DNA of 61,234 nt from Rhizobiaceae bacterium. GTDB taxonomy: Bacteria > Pseudomonadota > Alphaproteobacteria > Rhizobiales > Rhizobiaceae. Below the pieces are notes generated by a model. The model saw nothing but the letters and a program-made list of their open reading frames with translations, had not been told where the DNA came from and searched no databases. Both the position numbers and the translations under genes were made by a program. Position 1 is the first letter of the stretch, and each line of letters begins with the position of its first letter. Location of the stretch: the NCBI GenBank assembly GCA_029212415.1, contig JARGOF010000029.1, positions 1-61,234 on the forward strand, in the 5' to 3' direction. Positions 45,901-55,484 of this stretch are shown piece by piece.

Positions 45901-46324
45901 CGGCAATGATGCTCAGCGGCTCAACAACATTGACGGTCAGAGCGCCACCCGTGGCCGCGGTCGGACTTTGTGTTTCGGTTACCGTGCCTGTGCATGTCCA
46001 TTGCCCGGATACACCTTCCGCACATCCGGCCAGAACCGGGTCGGCATACGCCTGGATACCTGGCAGAAAAACCGGAACTGCAGCCATCAATGCGAATGTC
46101 AGCGCCGACAGGACAGAGGGCATGCCGGACAGGCTTGCCCTGGGTGCGAGGACCGGACCGCCATCCATGCCGGGCGTGGGCGAGTAGCTGGCGACCTTGC
46201 CGGCCAGCTTCGTCATACGCCCGCCACGCAACAGACGCGCACGAATCTGCTCGTCCATGCCCGATGCCGACTTCATAGCATGGGTATGAAGACCGGATTC
46301 ATCGAAAGAAACAATTTCACGCAA
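42908..46324 (-). CDS. Autotransporter adhesin-like protein with outer-membrane beta-barrel
   Basis: About 1138 residues. An unusually long N-terminal region of about 90 residues leads into a hydrophobic stretch (ALTFALMAAVPVFLPGIQAYA) that acts as the signal peptide. The passenger (to about residue 790) is a beta-helix made of many Gly/Thr/Asn-rich units such as SITTGSGTVTG and GIYA. The C-terminal 280 residues form an autotransporter barrel ending in TFKMSF, with terminal Phe. A TTG start at 46324 has AGGGGG six bases upstream; ATGs at 46276, 46258 and 46216 are alternatives. It lies beside tamA-tamB, whose products assemble such proteins. Confidence 0.88.
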   Translation of the reverse strand: MREIVSFDESGLHTHAMKSASGMDEQIRARLLRGGRMTKLAGKVASYSPTPGMDGGPVLAPRASLSGMPSVLSALTFALMAAVPVFLPGIQAYADPVLAGCAEGVSGQWTCTGTVTETQSPTAATGGALTVNVVEPLSIIAASGNGITLTNSAGDTDITFIDVADADVATVISGDTSDNSNASGIDARNYGSGALSITTTGSVNGGVYYSGISSGIWAQNGTYGAHSTNGAGTSLSITTGPGTVTGGRRGIYAFNNGTGGTTISVNGDVTATNVGGRGVHVRNHHSAPSSHTAITTALGTHVQADGGGLYAKAVNDTLTIKNFGLVSAKSGSAIRGSSNNTLTIKTYGAVTSDDGVAVSATVYSHDAISTVVTGDGTVYGGSTGINGRTTGLGTLSITTGSGTVTGKNGDGIKGDLSGNGGTLEIDTGAAKVSGGINGIKSYAYGTNGDMTITTTGEVSGGSSGIYASTYYYDGSSVSTAIITGAGKVSGGEHGIIVRQFQDKDEDTNRTGTISITTNGLVEGTAGSGLYAASLDGSMDLDINSGLSGGTEGIYFNAGSGDVALDVGSDGSITGKTDAVRGVTSGKMTFNNGGILHGPVNVTGSNATTSMLTNSGTWNAFGGASVFAGAITNKGTLDQQNDKPSDTINGANILLDSTSIWKIDVSNNGNSDMMAAMGTVTIGGTLDVRATGEEGDFTTGIDYTIIDNDGTADAVKGQFASVTTNFAFLTPTINTAGGDNNDVVLTLVAGATPDFTPIAGNANQAGAANALADFDYSKPEGTRLKDALTGMTKEQAAQALGQIAGEDHDASLGLGTALSRAFRSMSMNRGRGGNRRSGSRLFGYAAEAVDETPAANPENAPSSFWVKTFAARSTVDGPSDISSNGAGIAIGAETGGLSADWTHGVSAGYAAANFDTATPGSSSTSDNYHFGFYSFAGATDSTQTGWGFSGAVGYSYHRYDSRRALPLNLVAAADYDGYTINGGMKARFGMKSPDVASPFVWAPIVAVDFSHSRNNGFGETGAGPLNITASAYETNQYGTAIGVEFSRQALLGSTPVTTLFSIRWHHEFGDTKQSNTYLLQGSPTAFLVSSPEEARDRLQLEASADFATSINSLFSLAAQSELSETSVQYGGAMTFKMSF

Positions 46325-46533
46325 TACACACCCCCTCAAACCCAAAAAAGTTTAGGGGTTTGTTTACCTATAAGGTACCCATAGGGTTTTTCCGGTATTG
46401 AGTCTATACAAACGAACGTTCAATCGAAAGAATTGGATATCTCTGCTTGCCAGAGCCACTCGATTGTAAAAATAACAATAAATATAGATGACGGATGAAC
46501 ATAAAAGACGCCAGTCTTTACTTGGCAGTGACG

Positions 46534-47658
46534 TCAGGTTGAATCCCCTGCAGGCATGCCTGCAAAGGTGATCAAACCAGCTGCTTCATGGCTGAAAGGC
46601 GATACAGCCATCGGGCATACAACCCCCGGCACGACTTCAACATCATATAATTCACTGATCGTACCATCGATGCGGAACCAGTCCACACAGGAACCGGTAT
46701 TCAGATCAATGACCTGAACGCCACACCACGGTTCACTGTCGGCGTCGCTGAGACGTTGATCCAGTTCAAGCCCTTCAAAGCGATTGTATCGAGGTTTGGA
46801 AAGCCCTACAAAAGCAAGGTTGCCATGAAAACTCAATCCGCGCAGGAAGCCCGGGCAGAATGCCTTGGCTTCGAATTGGTAGCTGCCTTCCGGTGTTGCG
46901 ACAACGGTTCCCAATTCACCGGTACCGGCATTCAGAAGCCACAATTGTCCATCGTGCATGCGGGGTGAGTGCGGCATCGACAGGCCAGTGCAGACGATTT
47001 CATTGGTTTGAACATCGATCACGATTCCGCCGCTGGCGCGGCGGTCACGCCATCCATCAATCGTATTCGAACGGGAAACGGCTGTTACATAACGCGGTTT
47101 GCCGTTTTCCATCGCCAGTCCGTTGAGGTGGCAGCGATCTTCGTCGACCAGCGCCGTGATGAAAGGCGGTCGCCAGACAACCTCAAAGGAATGCCGGGCA
47201 CTGGTCGTGGCAAGACAATTGAACCGGGTGTTGACAAAGATCACCCGGCCATTTTCATCAATGCCGACATCATGCGCATCGAGATTGCCGGTGACATGGA
47301 TGGTGCGCGGCACATAACAGGCGTCAAAGGCATCGTTGATTCTCTGGTTGCCCTGCAGGATATTTTCCAGCCGCATGATCTGGTAGCTCGAAGACATGGT
47401 CAGCCCGCTGCCGGCTGAACCGCTGTCCATGCACAGCCCCATCGGCTTTGGCATGGCTGACTGATGGACATTGATGCCGCCTTCACCATTGCGGCCGATA
47501 AAGTAGAGAAGGCCGGATTGATAGGACGTAAAGGCAATGGAAATGTCGAGTCTCGCCAGGCGCGCGAGCAGCCCGCCGGAGACAGAGTAGGTGGTATCCG
47601 ACGCTGGCTCTGGAATGGCGGCTGTCTCTTTTGAAGGCTCGTCATTTGCTGTCATCAT
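46534..47658 (-). CDS. TIGR03032 family protein
   Basis: 374 residues from the ATG at 47658. Conserved blocks include SIAFTSYQSGLLYFIGRNGEG, PKPMGLCMD, DAHDVGIDENGRVIFVNTRFNCLAT, HLNGLAMENGKPRYVTAVSRSNTIDGWR, LSMPHSPRMHDGQLWLLNAGTGELG and FCPGFLRGLSFHGNLAFVGLSKPR. These match the TIGR03032 family, a predicted beta-propeller of unknown function. No signal peptide is seen. It lies between the autotransporter and tamB on the same strand, so it may be co-transcribed with envelope genes, but its role is unknown. Confidence 0.85.
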   Translation of the reverse strand: MMTANDEPSKETAAIPEPASDTTYSVSGGLLARLARLDISIAFTSYQSGLLYFIGRNGEGGINVHQSAMPKPMGLCMDSGSAGSGLTMSSSYQIMRLENILQGNQRINDAFDACYVPRTIHVTGNLDAHDVGIDENGRVIFVNTRFNCLATTSARHSFEVVWRPPFITALVDEDRCHLNGLAMENGKPRYVTAVSRSNTIDGWRDRRASGGIVIDVQTNEIVCTGLSMPHSPRMHDGQLWLLNAGTGELGTVVATPEGSYQFEAKAFCPGFLRGLSFHGNLAFVGLSKPRYNRFEGLELDQRLSDADSEPWCGVQVIDLNTGSCVDWFRIDGTISELYDVEVVPGVVCPMAVSPFSHEAAGLITFAGMPAGDST

Positions 47659-47815
47659 TTGTCCCGATCTCGGCTGTAAACGCGAGGCTCTGATAGCATT
47701 CAAAGGGCTGTTAGGCAAAGATCACTGCGCCGGGAAAATCGCCGCAGAAATACCAGTAAGCGGCCCCGCGCCAACACAGCCCATCGCCGCGGTTTACAGC
47801 ATAGGCTGAAAATAT

Positions 47816-50800
47816 TCAGTAATCGCGTTCAAAGAACACGCCGGCCTTGGTGTTCCCATCCGTATCGGCCTCTCCGCGCACCTTCAGATCTTCTGTCAGG
47901 TCCAGATCGATCGTTACCCGACCGGAATTGCCCGACAGGCCCTTTTCGACATTGATATAGGTCCGGTCGTTGAGATATTGGCCGACACCAACCGACGAAT
48001 CTTCAATCCCGTCACCCGTATTGAGTTCGACGTCGGCAAGTCCGGCAACGCCTCTGAGACGGTCAAGCAGACTGGACCCGGAATTGGCGCCACTGATCGT
48101 TGCAACCGCATTGGCCAGTTGCGCAATCTGGAATGCAGAAAGGTTGGAGATTCCCTTTCCAAAAAACAGATTGGCCAAGATCTCATCCTGCGGCATGGTG
48201 GGAGAGGAACCGAACGAGATCTTTGGAGCAGAGGCCGTGCCGCCTACAATGATGGAATAGGTGACGCTGTTACTGGTTGTCGACGTCTGGAAATTCAGAA
48301 GTGGATCGGGAGGCCCGGCAAAAGTGATCGTACCCTTGTCAAAATCAAAGCGTTTCGCCAGAATCTCTATGCGTCCTCTCAAAAGATTGTAACTGCCCCT
48401 GATACGCGGGGCCTCAGTGGAACCGGTAATCTGGATTGATCCGCCAAATTCGGCGTCAATACCGCGTCCACGCAGATATATCTGCGTAGGTGAACCAACC
48501 GAGATATCCAGCAGCAATCCGCCATTGCCGCCATTGCCCTCAGCCGTTGCCGGCGTCCTTTCAAACTCCTTTGATTGTTCGACGACGCTCTGCGAAGCAT
48601 TTCTGTGCGTGACGTCCACAAAGGGAATGGAGGCAGGCAACTGATCAGGAATACTGATATCCGTGCGCTGAAGCAGCACAGACCCACCCACTGTCCCCGA
48701 TTGTGTCAGAGGGCCAATAACCGTCATATCGGCATCAAAACGCGTGGTCACCAATTCCCCATTGGAATAGGTCCCGTCCTTGACCTTCAATGTCAGGTTT
48801 GCCGGCAGTCCATTGGCCGGATCTATACCGACTGTACCCGAAACCGATACGGTGCCGCTGGAGCCCATTTTCCCATCAAGCCGAGTAATCCTCACCTCGG
48901 CACCATCAAAATCCAGCTCTGCATTGATTTGCCTTATCGTCAGCGAACTGTTTTGTTCCAGGAAATCGGCATCAGAAGTCGTCAAGCGCCCATTGATAAC
49001 GGGATCTGACGTGCTTCCGGTCACCACCATTGAGAGATTTGCAATCCCCCGAAGCTGGATACCCGCATCGGACAATGGCAGCGCCGCTATGCCGAATGGT
49101 GCCGTGCCGGAAAGGTTCAGATCAAGCCCTGGTCCCTTGTCCAGATCAACGGTGCCGGAAACATCAAGCTCCAGCCCGTTTCCCGAAGCCCGGGTTGTTG
49201 TTGTCAAAACATTGGAGCGCAATGTGCCATTTGAATTGATCCCGATGGCCGATATCTGTGCCTGGCGCATGGCTTCGACGGAAAAGCCCGCGATCGCCAG
49301 TTCATAGGAAACAATGGGCTCCGATGTTTTGCCCGAAATGGTCGCGCTGGCCGAGAGCGTTCCGCTTTGCCCCAATCCGGTTGCAGCTATATTTTCGATC
49401 AGGGAAACCGGCAATCCGTTGACAGCTACGTCAAAGGCCAGTTGATCTGCCGCTTTTCCAACGATGCTGACAGTCCCCTCACCCACACGCAAGGTCGCCT
49501 TCTCAACATGTGTCGCCGTTTCTGCCAAGGTGATGGTGACCGGTTCGGCAAGTTCAATGGGGATTGCCCGCACACGCGCAGTGGCCGTGCGAAGTTCCAC
49601 CGTTGTCGCACCCGTAGCCGTTGAAACCTCGCCGGTCACGGCCAGAGGTTCATTAAAAAATTCGCCCGTGATGGAAAATGGCAGGGCTTGCAAATTGCCC
49701 GTCACGGCAGCGCGCAGGTCCTGGATGGCATTATCACCAACATTGACCGAGCCGGCAGCAATCCTTGCATCCAATTCAAACTGTCCCTGCGGATCAACTA
49801 ACTCGGCCGTCACAGTAACCTTGTTGAGGCGGGCACCGCCCGCTTGCAGATCATCTGCATTGATGTTGGCACTGACAATCTGCTTGTTGTCCCTGGCCGA
49901 AAAGGAAATGGCGCCTTTCAACGAACCCGCCAGACCTTCCTGCAACAACAACGGCCCCAATTGCGCAAGGGATGTAATCTCCACATCCAGATCGCCTGTC
50001 ATGATACCCGCGACATCACCCCTCATCTGCCCCTGCGCCCGGGCACCCGGTGCGCGCAGATCAAGAGTGTCAACCGTGACGAGCCCATCCGCGCTGCTTG
50101 TCACGATGGCCGAAAGCGAAAGCGGTTGGTCTTCATAGCGACCATCCAGCTTGATATTGGCCTGGGGATTGGATGGTGAGGCTATTCCGCTGGCAGAAAG
50201 AACAAGGTTTTTCAGTGGCTTTTGAAGAATGGAAACGTCCTTGCCTGTTGCACGAACATCAAATTTCGGCTGGTCCATCGTTCCAGTGACATCCAGGGCA
50301 ATATCCAGCCCCCCCGTCAGTTCCTGCTGCAGCATGGACAGTTGGGCCAGCGTTATGCTGGAATCAAGCGATATCTGTTTGTCCATCAGGCTCGCCTTGC
50401 CTGTCGCCTGCAGATTGCCACTTTCAACCCGCAAATCCGACAGGCTTATCTCTTTGTTTTCGTCCTGTGCAATACGTCCTGTGAACCGTGCTGTTTGCGA
50501 ACCGAACAATTTATGAAACGGACCTTCTTCCTGTTGCAGCATCTGTGCATTCAAAAGGAAATCATAGGCACCATTGGCCATTGAATAGGCGCCTGAACCT
50601 TCAACGGCCAATGCGCCGGCGCTGCTGCGAAGAGCTGTTATGTCAACGGTTTTCGGATCAAATTGTACGTCTGCAGCGGCGCGAACGGGTCCCTTGAGCA
50701 ATTCATCCAGCGCGTCCTGCCCGGTTGCGAGCGAGGCAATACCCAGTTCCATGCTGATGGAGCCCGCGCGCGCCAGAAAATCAATCGCCGACGAACGACC

Positions 50801-52003
50801 GGAAATATCGGCATTCGTTACCGTAAAGGCTCCATCAGACAAAGATTGCAGGGAACCGGACAATGTCCAGTCCGCCTTATCAAGCCTGCCTTTCAAGGAT
50901 GTATTGATCTTTGTGTAGCCCACATTGAGGGTCTTGCCGTCTGGCAGATCGAAGGCAACCTGACTGTCAGGTGATCCGAATGTCATGACACCTTGAAAAT
51001 CAAGATCATCCGTGTCGGGCAAAGCATGACCGGCAATATCGGCCGATAGAAGCGCGGACTTTGCCGTGAACCTGTGCAGGCGCAGCGTCTTGTCGCCGGC
51101 ACGTTCGGCCGAAAGTTCAATATGCGTATTGCCGGCGAAAAGCGGCGTTATTTCCCGCGGCAACAGGGGGGCGAGGTTTCCGTCCAGGGTCCCGTCTATG
51201 GCCTGTTTTTCTTCGCTCAGCGAGAGCAGAACGTTACCCTCGACAGTCTTGTTTCCATCAAGGCTGACGGCCAGTTGGGCCTGCCAATTGTCCAAAGGTC
51301 CCTGGCCCGAGAGATTGAGTTCCACAGCCGGCAGCCCAAATATGTTGACCGCACGGGCGATCAGGCCATCTGATGGCTCCCTTGCTGCAAGCTCCAGTTC
51401 CAATTCATTGCTTTCAGGCGATATTTTCCATTGCGCCGATATTTCACCCTCCGTTCCGTCTGTCCGCACAACATCAAACCTGCCGGAAAGGTCCACCGGC
51501 GAATCCTCCAGCAGAACAGAACCGGTTACCTGCAGCACAGCCTCCTCGCCCAGAACCGGTTCGGCGAAATGCATGCGTTGAACGAATATATTTTCAATCC
51601 GAATGCCGATTGCAGGCAGCAGGGCGCCGTCGTCCGCTGTCGTATCAGCCTGTGTGGCCGCTTCGGGTGGCCTGGCAATATCCACCTCGCCAACGGACAA
51701 ATGGCTGATATCAATGCGTCCGAACAACAAGGCACCCGGAGAAATACCCGATTGAATGTCCTTTGCTACCAACCAGACGCCAGCGGTATCGCTGACCGCC
51801 AGGCTTCCGACCTTGGGTTTTGCGGTCAGAATTCCGGAAAGATCACTGATCTCTATCTTTCTTTCCGGCGTGCTTATCAGCGAACTGACGAATGATGTGG
51901 TGATGGCAAGGCCCGGCGTTGTGCCCAGGAATCCCAAAACCAGCACGACAAGACATGCCAGCACGATGGAAATTACAGTCAGGATGCGAAGCGATCGTTT
52001 CAT
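47816..52003 (-). CDS. tamB: Translocation and assembly module inner-membrane component TamB
   Basis: 1395 residues. One N-terminal membrane anchor (RILTVISIVLACLVVLVLGFLG) is followed by more than 1200 residues of beta-rich repeats that span the periplasm as a hydrophobic groove. The C-terminus is the conserved TamB (DUF490) domain, with IRGSYNLLRGRIEILAKRFDFDKGTITFAG, PQDEILANLFFGKGISNLSAFQIAQLANAV and RTYINVEKGLSG. TamB works with TamA to insert outer-membrane proteins and also takes part in lipid transport. The ATG at 52003 is preferred over a TTG one codon earlier. tamA lies 139 bases upstream. Confidence 0.96.
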   Translation of the reverse strand: MKRSLRILTVISIVLACLVVLVLGFLGTTPGLAITTSFVSSLISTPERKIEISDLSGILTAKPKVGSLAVSDTAGVWLVAKDIQSGISPGALLFGRIDISHLSVGEVDIARPPEAATQADTTADDGALLPAIGIRIENIFVQRMHFAEPVLGEEAVLQVTGSVLLEDSPVDLSGRFDVVRTDGTEGEISAQWKISPESNELELELAAREPSDGLIARAVNIFGLPAVELNLSGQGPLDNWQAQLAVSLDGNKTVEGNVLLSLSEEKQAIDGTLDGNLAPLLPREITPLFAGNTHIELSAERAGDKTLRLHRFTAKSALLSADIAGHALPDTDDLDFQGVMTFGSPDSQVAFDLPDGKTLNVGYTKINTSLKGRLDKADWTLSGSLQSLSDGAFTVTNADISGRSSAIDFLARAGSISMELGIASLATGQDALDELLKGPVRAAADVQFDPKTVDITALRSSAGALAVEGSGAYSMANGAYDFLLNAQMLQQEEGPFHKLFGSQTARFTGRIAQDENKEISLSDLRVESGNLQATGKASLMDKQISLDSSITLAQLSMLQQELTGGLDIALDVTGTMDQPKFDVRATGKDVSILQKPLKNLVLSASGIASPSNPQANIKLDGRYEDQPLSLSAIVTSSADGLVTVDTLDLRAPGARAQGQMRGDVAGIMTGDLDVEITSLAQLGPLLLQEGLAGSLKGAISFSARDNKQIVSANINADDLQAGGARLNKVTVTAELVDPQGQFELDARIAAGSVNVGDNAIQDLRAAVTGNLQALPFSITGEFFNEPLAVTGEVSTATGATTVELRTATARVRAIPIELAEPVTITLAETATHVEKATLRVGEGTVSIVGKAADQLAFDVAVNGLPVSLIENIAATGLGQSGTLSASATISGKTSEPIVSYELAIAGFSVEAMRQAQISAIGINSNGTLRSNVLTTTTRASGNGLELDVSGTVDLDKGPGLDLNLSGTAPFGIAALPLSDAGIQLRGIANLSMVVTGSTSDPVINGRLTTSDADFLEQNSSLTIRQINAELDFDGAEVRITRLDGKMGSSGTVSVSGTVGIDPANGLPANLTLKVKDGTYSNGELVTTRFDADMTVIGPLTQSGTVGGSVLLQRTDISIPDQLPASIPFVDVTHRNASQSVVEQSKEFERTPATAEGNGGNGGLLLDISVGSPTQIYLRGRGIDAEFGGSIQITGSTEAPRIRGSYNLLRGRIEILAKRFDFDKGTITFAGPPDPLLNFQTSTTSNSVTYSIIVGGTASAPKISFGSSPTMPQDEILANLFFGKGISNLSAFQIAQLANAVATISGANSGSSLLDRLRGVAGLADVELNTGDGIEDSSVGVGQYLNDRTYINVEKGLSGNSGRVTIDLDLTEDLKVRGEADTDGNTKAGVFFERDY

Positions 52004-52142
52004 CAAGTAGGTCCTGTAAAGGGATTCGCCGTTTCAATAATATCTCAACCCTTGGCAGAACGCCTAACATTCTGATGGGTTCAACCTTCAAACAACCTGA
52101 TGTTTCAGGTCGCAGAAGCAGTTTTCACTGATGAAGATGGCT

Positions 52143-54059
52143 TTAAAAAGCCTGTCCCAGACCTATGTAGACACCGAAGCTCGGTTCGCCACTGATTTTT
52201 TTAAGCGGCACAGCCACATCCAGCCGCAACGGCCCCACAGGTGTAAGATATCGGATACCGGCACCAACGCCCGTATACCACAGACCGCCCTGACCAGGCG
52301 TGGATGCGGAAAATGCGCCACCTGAGTCGACAAAGGCCGCAAGGCCGAAGGATTCGGTGAGTTTCAACCGGGCCTCAATCGAGGCTTCAACCTTGGAAAG
52401 ACCACCGGTTGGCAGATTGGAATTGTCTCGCGGTCCTGCAGCCTGATAGGCATAGCCGCGAATCGATCCCCCGCCACCGGCATAGAACCGGCGATCGGCG
52501 GGCACCTGTGTCAGGTCTGCCCCGACAATGGTTCCGGCAGCAACCCGGCCGGCCAGCACAAATGATCCGCTTTCGTTCAAAGCACGATAGGCACTGAAGG
52601 CTGCCTGCGTCTTGAAAAATGCAACATTGTTAAGCGTGTCATAGGCAGGCGCACCGGAAAACAACATTCTGTAGCCGGACGTCGGGTCCAGTTTGTTGTC
52701 TCGCGTATCATAGACAATTTCCATCGGCGTTGAGACAATCAGGCTTTCGGACGGTCCATTGGTGTCCTCATATTGTGCGTATTCCACATCAAGACTGACT
52801 TCACCGGTCAATTGCTCGTTGAATATTTTGACCAGCCCGACATTGCCGTTCACCGACGTCTTCTTGAAAGCATCGGTATCTTCAAGGTCCGCCTCAAGAC
52901 GTGAACGGAAGGTTGTTGTGGGCCCCCATACGCCGGGTTTGGTGAAGATGGCTGCAACATGATAGTCGAGTGATGTGGAGAAATTCGAACGACCGACGCC
53001 CGATGCATCTGCTTCCAGCCGCAGCGATTCCGCCCGTCCGAAGAGGTTTCGATGCAGCCAGAAGGCTTCTGCGCCAAGTCCATCATTCGTGGCAGCCGTG
53101 GCGCCAACACCAAATGTCCGAGGTTTGCGCTCGCTGACTTCAATGTTGATCGCTACGGAACCATCAGGCCCCGGAGCCTCGGCTTCGTTCATCACCACGC
53201 TGTTGAAAACACCAAGCGCCCGCAACCGCTTGCCGGCAGCAGCAAGTTGTTTTGGACTGAAGATCCCGCCTTGCGGAATATTTGCCTGCTGTATGACAAA
53301 GTCGGGATCCACATCCTTGGTGCCGGTGACGGTGACAGCGCCGAATGTGGCCTTGGGCCCCGGATCGAGAAGTACGGAAACGTCGAGTTTGCGTGTCGTG
53401 TGATCGGCGGTCATCGTACGATCAACCACCTTGGCGAAGGCATAGCCCATATTACGCCAGGCGCGGACCAGTTTGCCGTCCGTCGCAACAACAAGTTCAG
53501 AGCGCGCGACCTCACCACTGGTTATTCCATAGTCGCTCAGATCAATCGGTTGCCCGTCTGTCGTCTGTGCGTTTGGTTGGGCAAATGTGAAAACCGGACC
53601 GGACAGAATATGGATCACCACATGCGCCATGCCACCGCGTTCCAATTTGGAATCGATTGGCACAAGCTCAAAAGGGCGGCCATTGATCATTATGCTGACA
53701 GTCCCACCGTAGTGAGCAGTGGAGAAAAGCGCAGCGATCAACCGCCTCTTGTCATTCCTGGCGCGCGTCAGGAGACCGATCGTTCCTGATGGCAATGTAT
53801 CCTTTTTCGTCCATAGGATGGAAACGGATTGAAGCAGGGATTCCAACTCAGGATCATCGACGCTCAAGGCCACATCGTATTGGATCGGATCCCGCACTTC
53901 CTCGACGACTTTAACAGCCTTCTTTTTCCCAAACAGGTGAATTCCGAACAGTTCAAAGGCTGATGCCGAGGGTGAAGACCCGACAACAAGCATCGACGCC
54001 GCAATCTGCAGGATTGCCGCACGTTTGAGCCACAAAGAGCAAAAATGATCACCTGCCAT
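52143..54059 (-). CDS. tamA: Translocation and assembly module outer-membrane component TamA
   Basis: 638 residues with a signal peptide (AAILQIAASMLVVGSSPSASA), POTRA domains in the first half, and a C-terminal 16-strand BamA/Omp85-type barrel. The barrel includes RRFYAGGGGSIRGYAYQAAGPRD, containing the diagnostic Arg-Gly of the lid-lock loop, and ends GVYIGLGQAF with terminal Phe. It is the outer-membrane partner of TamB. An 11-bp inverted repeat lies 105-134 bases upstream. The order tamA-tamB on one strand supports an operon. Confidence 0.95.
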   Translation of the reverse strand: MAGDHFCSLWLKRAAILQIAASMLVVGSSPSASAFELFGIHLFGKKKAVKVVEEVRDPIQYDVALSVDDPELESLLQSVSILWTKKDTLPSGTIGLLTRARNDKRRLIAALFSTAHYGGTVSIMINGRPFELVPIDSKLERGGMAHVVIHILSGPVFTFAQPNAQTTDGQPIDLSDYGITSGEVARSELVVATDGKLVRAWRNMGYAFAKVVDRTMTADHTTRKLDVSVLLDPGPKATFGAVTVTGTKDVDPDFVIQQANIPQGGIFSPKQLAAAGKRLRALGVFNSVVMNEAEAPGPDGSVAINIEVSERKPRTFGVGATAATNDGLGAEAFWLHRNLFGRAESLRLEADASGVGRSNFSTSLDYHVAAIFTKPGVWGPTTTFRSRLEADLEDTDAFKKTSVNGNVGLVKIFNEQLTGEVSLDVEYAQYEDTNGPSESLIVSTPMEIVYDTRDNKLDPTSGYRMLFSGAPAYDTLNNVAFFKTQAAFSAYRALNESGSFVLAGRVAAGTIVGADLTQVPADRRFYAGGGGSIRGYAYQAAGPRDNSNLPTGGLSKVEASIEARLKLTESFGLAAFVDSGGAFSASTPGQGGLWYTGVGAGIRYLTPVGPLRLDVAVPLKKISGEPSFGVYIGLGQAF

Positions 54060-54163
54060 CGGAAATTCCGCAGTCAGGGCCAGATGTCGGTTTCACGGAT
54101 ACAGCCAACGCCGTTTCCGCCATTCCACATAAAGCAACCAGCCGACCTGCAATACCCTTCCTT

Positions 54164-54193
54164 CCAAATGGCTCTACCGGTTGAGCCATTTGG
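54164..54193. repeat. Near-perfect 30-bp palindrome upstream of tamA
   Basis: CCAAATGGCTC (54164-54174) and GAGCCATTTGG (54183-54193) are perfect 11-bp arms around an eight-base centre that itself contains ACCGGT, so only one base pair is broken. No T-run follows on either strand, so it is not an obvious terminator. It could be an operator or a dispersed palindromic repeat. Confidence 0.55.
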
Positions 54194-54490
54194 CCCAATC
54201 GATCGCCCTGATCCCTTGTCCGGAAGCGGCAATGCCGCCAGTATTCCGGAACGCAATACACATCCGACATGGGCTCGGAAATACCGAAGCTGCAACATCC
54301 GGCAGCGGAGCATAAAGCCCAATCCTGTTTAAATACGCACCAATTATGGCAAGTCTTGGTTAATAACAAATTGTTGTCGTCTTGTCGTCAAAATCGCAAT
54401 GTTGAATTGCCATTTTCTGGACCCTCCACTTACCGAAAGGGAGCCCGAAATACTCAATCATAGCAATGCTTTGATCTCGAGTTCCCAGTT

Positions 54491-55088
54491 TTACCACTGC
54501 GCATGGTCACCTTTCAATCCAAGAATGCCCTCCTTGATTTTGACCATGCCAAATCCCCAAGCCTGCTCAACCGTCACATGAGGTGGCATGACACACTCGC
54601 CAAGTGACACAATTGCATCAATGATAAAGGGCCTGGGGGATGCAATGGCAGCCTTGATTGCCGGCAGCACGTCGACAGCCTTTTCAACACGGATACCGTC
54701 TCCGCCAAAGATTTTGGCATATTCCGCAAAATCAGGATTGAGCAGATGTATGGCATCGCGATTATAGGCGTATCCGGAAACCTCCATTTCCATTTTGACA
54801 AAACCAAGTTCACTATTGTTGAAAACATAGCCCGTTGATCACATGCAGCGCGCCTGGGCCGACCGTCCCGGCACAGACGCCGATGCCGCCGGACAATGCC
54901 GCCTGACTATAGGCTGCATAGGCTGCATTTTCCTCATGCCTTACGGCGATCCATTCAAAAAGATCGTCTCGCCTTATGGCTTCCGGCAACGGATTGAGGG
55001 CATCGCCCGTCACCCCGAATATCTGACGCGCACCAGCCGCATGAAGATTGTCAAAAAGAACGTCACACACGTTTTTCTTCACTGCCAT
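54491..55088 (-). pseudogene. Pyruvate oxidase/acetolactate-synthase-like TPP enzyme, internally deleted
   Basis: The start (55088) has a good ribosome-binding site and encodes a normal TPP-enzyme N-terminus: VCDVLFDNLHAAGARQIFGVTGDALNPLPEAIRR, ending GPGALHVINGL near 54835. The sequence then jumps directly to a C-terminal end in another frame, VFNNSELGFVKMEMEVSGY through AIVSLGECVMPPHVTVEQAWGF. About 350 residues of a roughly 570-residue enzyme are missing, including most of the middle and TPP-binding domains, and the junction shifts the frame. It resembles quinone-dependent pyruvate dehydrogenase (PoxB type). It cannot be active. Confidence 0.85.
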
Positions 55089-55484
55089 TGTTCACTCCTG
55101 TGTCTGTTGCCCAATGGAAACCGCAACAGGCTGTGCTGGATTGCTTGAATTGCCTCAACACGGCTGCTTTGAACGACGCCAATATGAAACATTGACCGAT
55201 TTCGAACATGGCTGCCGTCAGGATAACCTTCGCAAACTACAATTTCCTGAATCCGATCAACAGGCCGGCATCACAGTGATGCGAAAACGGGCAGCAGGCT
55301 CTCAAAGGATTTGGTAAAGGGCTTGCAAAGGACTTGGCAATGGATTGACAGCGCATCGAACGGGGGAGATATGAAAGACATGACGGAATATGTTCGTCTG
55401 GCCTGACGTCACCGTGCTCGCTTTGCCGGTCCCTTCGGCTTTCGTCATGAAATCTTCACTGCTCTGCAACGAAAGGAACCCGGC
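55089..55484. other. Upstream region of the TPP pseudogene and HIT gene
   Basis: About 400 bases between two divergent starts. No gene, terminator or clear operator was seen. AAAGGAA precedes the HIT start, and AGGAGT precedes the pseudogene start. Confidence 0.4.
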
